This document shows positions 26,389 through 29,254 of a stretch of DNA of 29,254 nt, piece by piece. The position numbers were made by a program, and so were the translations under genes. Position 1 is the first letter of the stretch. Each line of letters opens with the position of its first letter. The DNA comes from Blattamonas nauphoetae (lineage: Eukaryota; Preaxostyla; Oxymonadida). A model generated the notes under the pieces. The model did not search any database, had not been told where the DNA came from, and saw nothing but the letters and a program-made list of their open reading frames with translations. The stretch lies in NCBI GenBank assembly GCA_033064195.1, contig JARBJD010000609.1, positions 1 through 29,254 on the forward strand. The letters run 5' to 3'.

Positions 26389-26406
26389 TTTATACAAATT
26401 AAAAAT
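26389..26406 (-). promoter_or_regulatory. T-rich promoter-like motif, TIR variant
   Basis: The coding strand reads CAATTTTTAATTTGTATAA and then AATG. It matches the left copy at 981-999. Confidence 0.55.
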
Positions 26407-26691
26407 TGAATAAAAAAAGAAATCGACGTTGTTTTCTAAAAGTACTCAAAATTTGCTTCCAAAAAAGAAACTTTTCAAGAGGTCCGTTTTTCGCCTTTAT
26501 TTTTGAATTTACGGCCAAATATTGACTACTCTGAAATGTCAATATTTTCAGTAGTAAGTGAGATGGAAATTAGAATGAGTCATATTAAAAAAAAATCAAT
26601 TGGCTCTGAGATTCAAAATGATTTCTCGTTCCAATTCTCCTAGGAGTATCACCTATGCCAGTTTGGTTCCCATTTCGCTTATACCACTACT

Positions 26692-27230
26692 TCATTTCTA
26701 AGTTCGCGCCTGAGTCCGTTTCGAACTGTTATTGCTCAACACTTCTCTTTTTGGAACGACCACTTTTGAAACGATTATCGATGTCGACCTGATTGATTAA
26801 ATCTGGATATCCAATGCTCACTGTTGGTTCAGGTGATCACTCAACATGAATAAACGAGATTCCATGGGAATACATGGATGTACCAGAGTGTTCTCGTCTG
26901 CCGTGGAGACTGGATTTCCAAAATGAAAAACACTGGATCCTTCCTCTATTTAGCTGCCACCGTCGACTATCAACCATCTGGAAATTTCTTGTGGTCGAAG
27001 ATGAAACGGAATCCGTGATTCTTCTTGAAGTTTTCTCTGATGTTTGATATTTCCTTTTTCGTTTCATGACTTTCTCTTTCAGAATCAACCATGAGAACGA
27101 AATTGATTTGAATAATCATCTCCTCACTTTTGAAACACAACATACATGAAAATGGACGGGTGATGTGTGAGACAATCCAGGGCTGAGAAAAGTGAAATGA
27201 TGGGATTGATCGAAATGGATTGTTTTTAGA
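26692..27230. other. Right host flank without recognised gene
   Basis: Host sequence begins at TCATTT after the TIR edge. On the minus strand a short reading ending SGRSKKRSVEQ stops near 26735 and could be the end of a host protein. Further right, the minus strand has basic and serine-rich frames with no family signature. I see no RNA gene or repeat. Confidence 0.35.
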
Positions 27231-27239
27231 TAGATCGGT

Positions 27240-28067
27240 GGATTGATTTTAGTCAAGCCCTTCCTTTCACTGACACTTCCACAGGAGCTTGTCGTGTTCA
27301 AAAGCAATGATGATGCGAGCGTTGTCGTGATCGAACAGCCATCTGTCGTTGTTCGTGGCAATCCAGAAAAATCAAACAGGGCGCCACTTCCACCAATCAG
27401 ACAAGCATCACGAACTTCAAGATCACTTCCTGTCACCAACACTTCCATTCCGAGCCAACATGATTCCTGATTATGTGCCGTCCAATAATCAGACGTTTCG
27501 AGGCTCGTCAGAGGCAGAAGACAAGGAAAACACGATGATGTGTGCCAGCTGTCAATAATGGTGATCGAACTTATTTTCCTCGAATTTCCAACAATCACAA
27601 AAGGCGTCCGTTCTGAGTTCGAGATCATTTGACTCCCCAATCCGAACATAAGATCCACAAATCGTTGCGATCGACGAATTAACTGATCCACAGTCGAATG
27701 TCAGTTCCGACATCCAAATTGTCGAATTCGAGATTCTGAATAGTTGATTCCGCGTGGTTTTCTTTTCATCTGCAGATCTGTTCGATTCTGAATGTCCTGA
27801 GAAATCTTCATCGTTCTTCATTGATGATGGAAATATTATTGATTCCTTTCCATTCATATTCATGGTTATGGACGTGATTTCAAAGTTCGACACATGATAT
27901 CGGCCATTCGGGATCACTATGTCGGATTTTGTGATCAGGTTATTGCTGTCTTCATTTTGTCTTTGTTGGGAGATGAATGTGTCCAAAGGTAGTGAATCTG
28001 GGGAGGAAGTTTGATGTTGCGACTTCGTGATGGCCAGAATGACAGAAATGAGGGAGATTAATCGCAT
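27240..28067 (-). pseudogene. Host beta-helix surface protein, N-terminal part, broken
   Basis: The likely start is the ATG at 28067, giving MRLISLISVILAITKSQHQT, a short signal peptide; the open frame extends upstream to 28319 but without protein-like character. It continues through DIVIPNGRYHVSNFEITSIT and LFRISNSTIWMSELTFDCGS, typical of the N-terminal part of oxymonad beta-helix surface proteins. At about 27.6 kb the protein-like reading moves to another frame (FVIVGNSRKISSITIIDSWH, later LEVRDACLIGGSGALFDFSG and LASSLLLNTTS). After about 27240 similarity to the family fades. This fits a decayed or truncated family member, though an intron cannot be excluded. The protein would be secreted or surface-bound. 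Confidence 0.55.
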
Positions 28068-28319
28068 GTGACTTTTAAACGTTGGCCCAAAATAAGTCCT
28101 GACACTACGAACTTTGGTGAATTCTCTAATAATAAGGCTTTTCTGACGAGCTGGTGACTTGATGAGTGTTGTGTCACTCATTTCGATACAGACAGAATCT
28201 CTTCCATCTCTCAAAATCAAAGAAAGTCGTGTTTGTTGAAATGGGCAAGAAGACCATGTGCAGGCATGGGATCCGATCAGACCGATCTCACCTTCGATCT
28301 CACCTCCTGCTTTCTTCAA

Positions 28320-28864
28320 TTCGCCTCTAAAAGCTTTTCAAAATACGTTTTTCACAAATTTCTTTATCAAAACTGAAATGAAGAATCAGAAAGTGAAGTC
28401 AAAACAAGCCCATTGATGCTGTTGGATACTCCTGATCGGAGTCTGAATCACAAATTCAAAGAGGATAAACGTGAGTTAAGAGAAGGAAAGGCTCCGATTA
28501 CACGTTTTGTTGGAAATGAGTTCAGCTGGAATGAGTTACGGACTGTTTCAAGTTTTGAACAGGGAAAGACGCGTCATCAAGCCGTTTTCGCGGTAATAAG
28601 AGAAGGGAAGTCATTAGAGGTGAAGTGGAATCATTTTGGACATGAAATATTCTAAAATCAGAGAGAAAAATATGAAAAGTTGGAGAAATAGATACGCTTA
28701 AATAGGAGACTGATCTCACCAAAATCTCATCGTGAGATCAAAAGATCTCACGATAAGCTTAAAAGTACTCACGCCTCCCAACCCTGACCATGTGAATGTT
28801 AATTAAGGAAGGCCAAACATTACATTTCGCCTAATATTCTCTATTTTGGACATACAGTCCTGTC
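28320..28864. other. Host intergenic region
   Basis: This separates two leftward host genes. An 80-codon plus-strand frame (28413-28655, MMLLDTPDRSLNHKFKEDKR) is charged and unrecognised, and I do not call it a gene. A perfect hairpin lies at 28729-28754. Confidence 0.35.
28729..28754. repeat. Perfect 11-bp inverted repeat
   Basis: ATCGTGAGATC (28729-28739) and GATCTCACGAT (28744-28754) pair perfectly around a 4-nt AAAA loop. An extra GATCTCA at 28712-28718 can pair instead with TGAGATC at 28733-28739, giving two competing stems. It is 111 bp past the stop of the leftward gene at 28865. Confidence 0.6.
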
Positions 28865-29254
28865 TCATGACATAGAGATGGATTCAGAGTTCAATTTCTT
28901 TCCGCTCACAATCAATCCCAGCGTTACGCTTGCTTTTGACGATGCGAATGTTGCTTGAAATGTCGATTGATCATGAAGAGTGAACACGAACGTCTCACCA
29001 TCCAGACCAGAGCCTTCCAGATTCAGCACTGCCATTGTGTGGCTTTCGTCCAGAACACAATTCGCAGAAAGCAGTGTTGGGTGGAGAGTGACGAGGACGA
29101 TGGGAGGGTCTGAAAACGAGACGACGTGATCGGAAAGAGACGCAGCAATGACAGTGTAGTCTTCGAGAGGCAGCTGGAGAAGACCAGCGTCTCCAGTGCT
29201 CACTGTCATCTTCCCACTTTGATGACGACAGAGTGAACAACAACACTCGACCAA
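28865..29254 (-). CDS. Host surface-protein C-terminal region, partial
   Basis: The frame is open to the window edge, so the start is missing. The 129 visible residues contain HVVSFSDPPIVLVTLHPTLL, then a block with MAVLNLEGSGLDGETFVFTL and DQSTFQATFASSKASVTLGL, ending VSGKKLNSESISMS. This LEGSGL...F...TL...F.ATF...A.V.LGL pattern looks like the Ig-like or beta-sandwich repeats found downstream of the helix region in the same oxymonad surface-protein family. This is recognition by pattern only. A surface or adhesion role is inferred. The protein ends about 110 bp before the intergenic hairpin. Confidence 0.5.
   Translation of the reverse strand: MVECCCSLCRHQSGKMTVSTGDAGLLQLPLEDYTVIAASLSDHVVSFSDPPIVLVTLHPTLLSANCVLDESHTMAVLNLEGSGLDGETFVFTLHDQSTFQATFASSKASVTLGLIVSGKKLNSESISMS

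Larger units (their letters stand above)
708..26691. mobile_element. Polinton/Maverick element, about 26 kb
   Basis: The ends are inverted copies that start AGTAGTGGTATAAGCG on the left and end with its complement on the right. Polinton ends commonly begin AG, as here. The element carries the diagnostic set: protein-primed family B DNA polymerase, DDE/D integrase, FtsK/HerA-type packaging ATPase and double-jelly-roll-like capsid proteins, with small virion-type proteins beside them. I saw no clear 6-bp target duplication at the edges. The core genes have long open frames and look whole. The left TIR gene copies are broken or partial, and the left TIR is split by a later 5.0-kb insertion. Divergence between the two TIRs, a few per cent in most places and higher in an inner patch, suggests moderate age. 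I did not recognise a separate adenovirus-type maturation protease. Confidence 0.93.
23944..26691 (-). repeat. Right Polinton TIR, uninterrupted
   Basis: This 2.75-kb arm is the inverted copy of the left TIR. It carries both TIR genes open and has no insertion at the CAAAT site (25091-25095), so it records the arm before the left-side insertion. Similarity is high in the outer 1.6 kb, stays high over 24500-24830, is a little lower between about 24840 and 25060, and is clearly lower at 24110-24420. The arms have therefore not diverged evenly. Confidence 0.9.

Noticed and set aside
708-26691. LTR retroelement interpretation
   Set aside because: The long repeats are inverted, not direct, no reverse transcriptase is present, and a family B polymerase with capsid and packaging genes is.
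28413-28655. 80-codon plus-strand frame in host intergenic DNA
   Set aside because: It is charged and unrecognised, with no supporting motif or neighbour. Left as part of the intergenic entry.
1-29254. CRISPR arrays, rRNA or tandem satellite
   Set aside because: No regularly spaced direct repeats, no rRNA-like conserved stretches and no tandem arrays were seen in a full read of the window.

Overview
The window looks like nuclear DNA of an oxymonad flagellate, most likely Blattamonas or a close relative. Both flanks carry pieces of the large right-handed beta-helix surface-protein family that is greatly expanded there. This assignment comes from recognising the family and was not searched. 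Almost everything between the flanks (708-26691, about 26 kb) is one Polinton/Maverick element. It has long terminal inverted repeats (TIRs) starting AGTAGTGG, a protein-primed DNA polymerase B, an integrase, an FtsK/HerA-type packaging ATPase, two related capsid-like proteins and several small virion-type proteins.

Layout. 1-707: broken host beta-helix gene, running into the element edge. 708-2278 and 7296-8441: left TIR, split in two. 2279-7290: a separate 5.0-kb insertion inside the left TIR, with its own degenerate inverted ends, a CAAAT duplication and a GC-richer interior that holds a decayed host-like gene. The right TIR keeps the uninterrupted version and so acts as the empty site. 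8442-23943: unique core. 23944-26691: right TIR (about 2.75 kb), with two genes built from a repeated 55-65-residue module. 26692-29254: host DNA with a broken beta-helix gene, an intergenic stretch with a perfect hairpin, and the end of another host gene that runs off the window.

In the core, a peptidase S74 (self-cleaving intramolecular chaperone) fibre-like gene and the packaging ATPase read rightward. Everything else reads leftward: a 136-aa protein, two paralogous capsid-like proteins, two small MAPG-starting proteins, two unrecognised proteins, a 119-aa coiled-coil protein, the integrase and the polymerase. Nearly every element gene has the same T-rich motif (roughly TTTTTATTTTTGT, often followed by TAAATG) immediately before its ATG, suggesting a shared promoter system with very short leaders. 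The TIR genes use a distinct variant.

The most unusual points are the S74 fibre-like gene, the duplicated capsid gene, an HNH-like zinc module inside the polymerase, the element-wide promoter motif, a dispersed TTCGAA-centred repeat that ignores reading frame, and the nested gene-carrying insertion. The core reading frames look whole, while the left TIR gene copies are broken or partial, so the element looks fairly young but not pristine.
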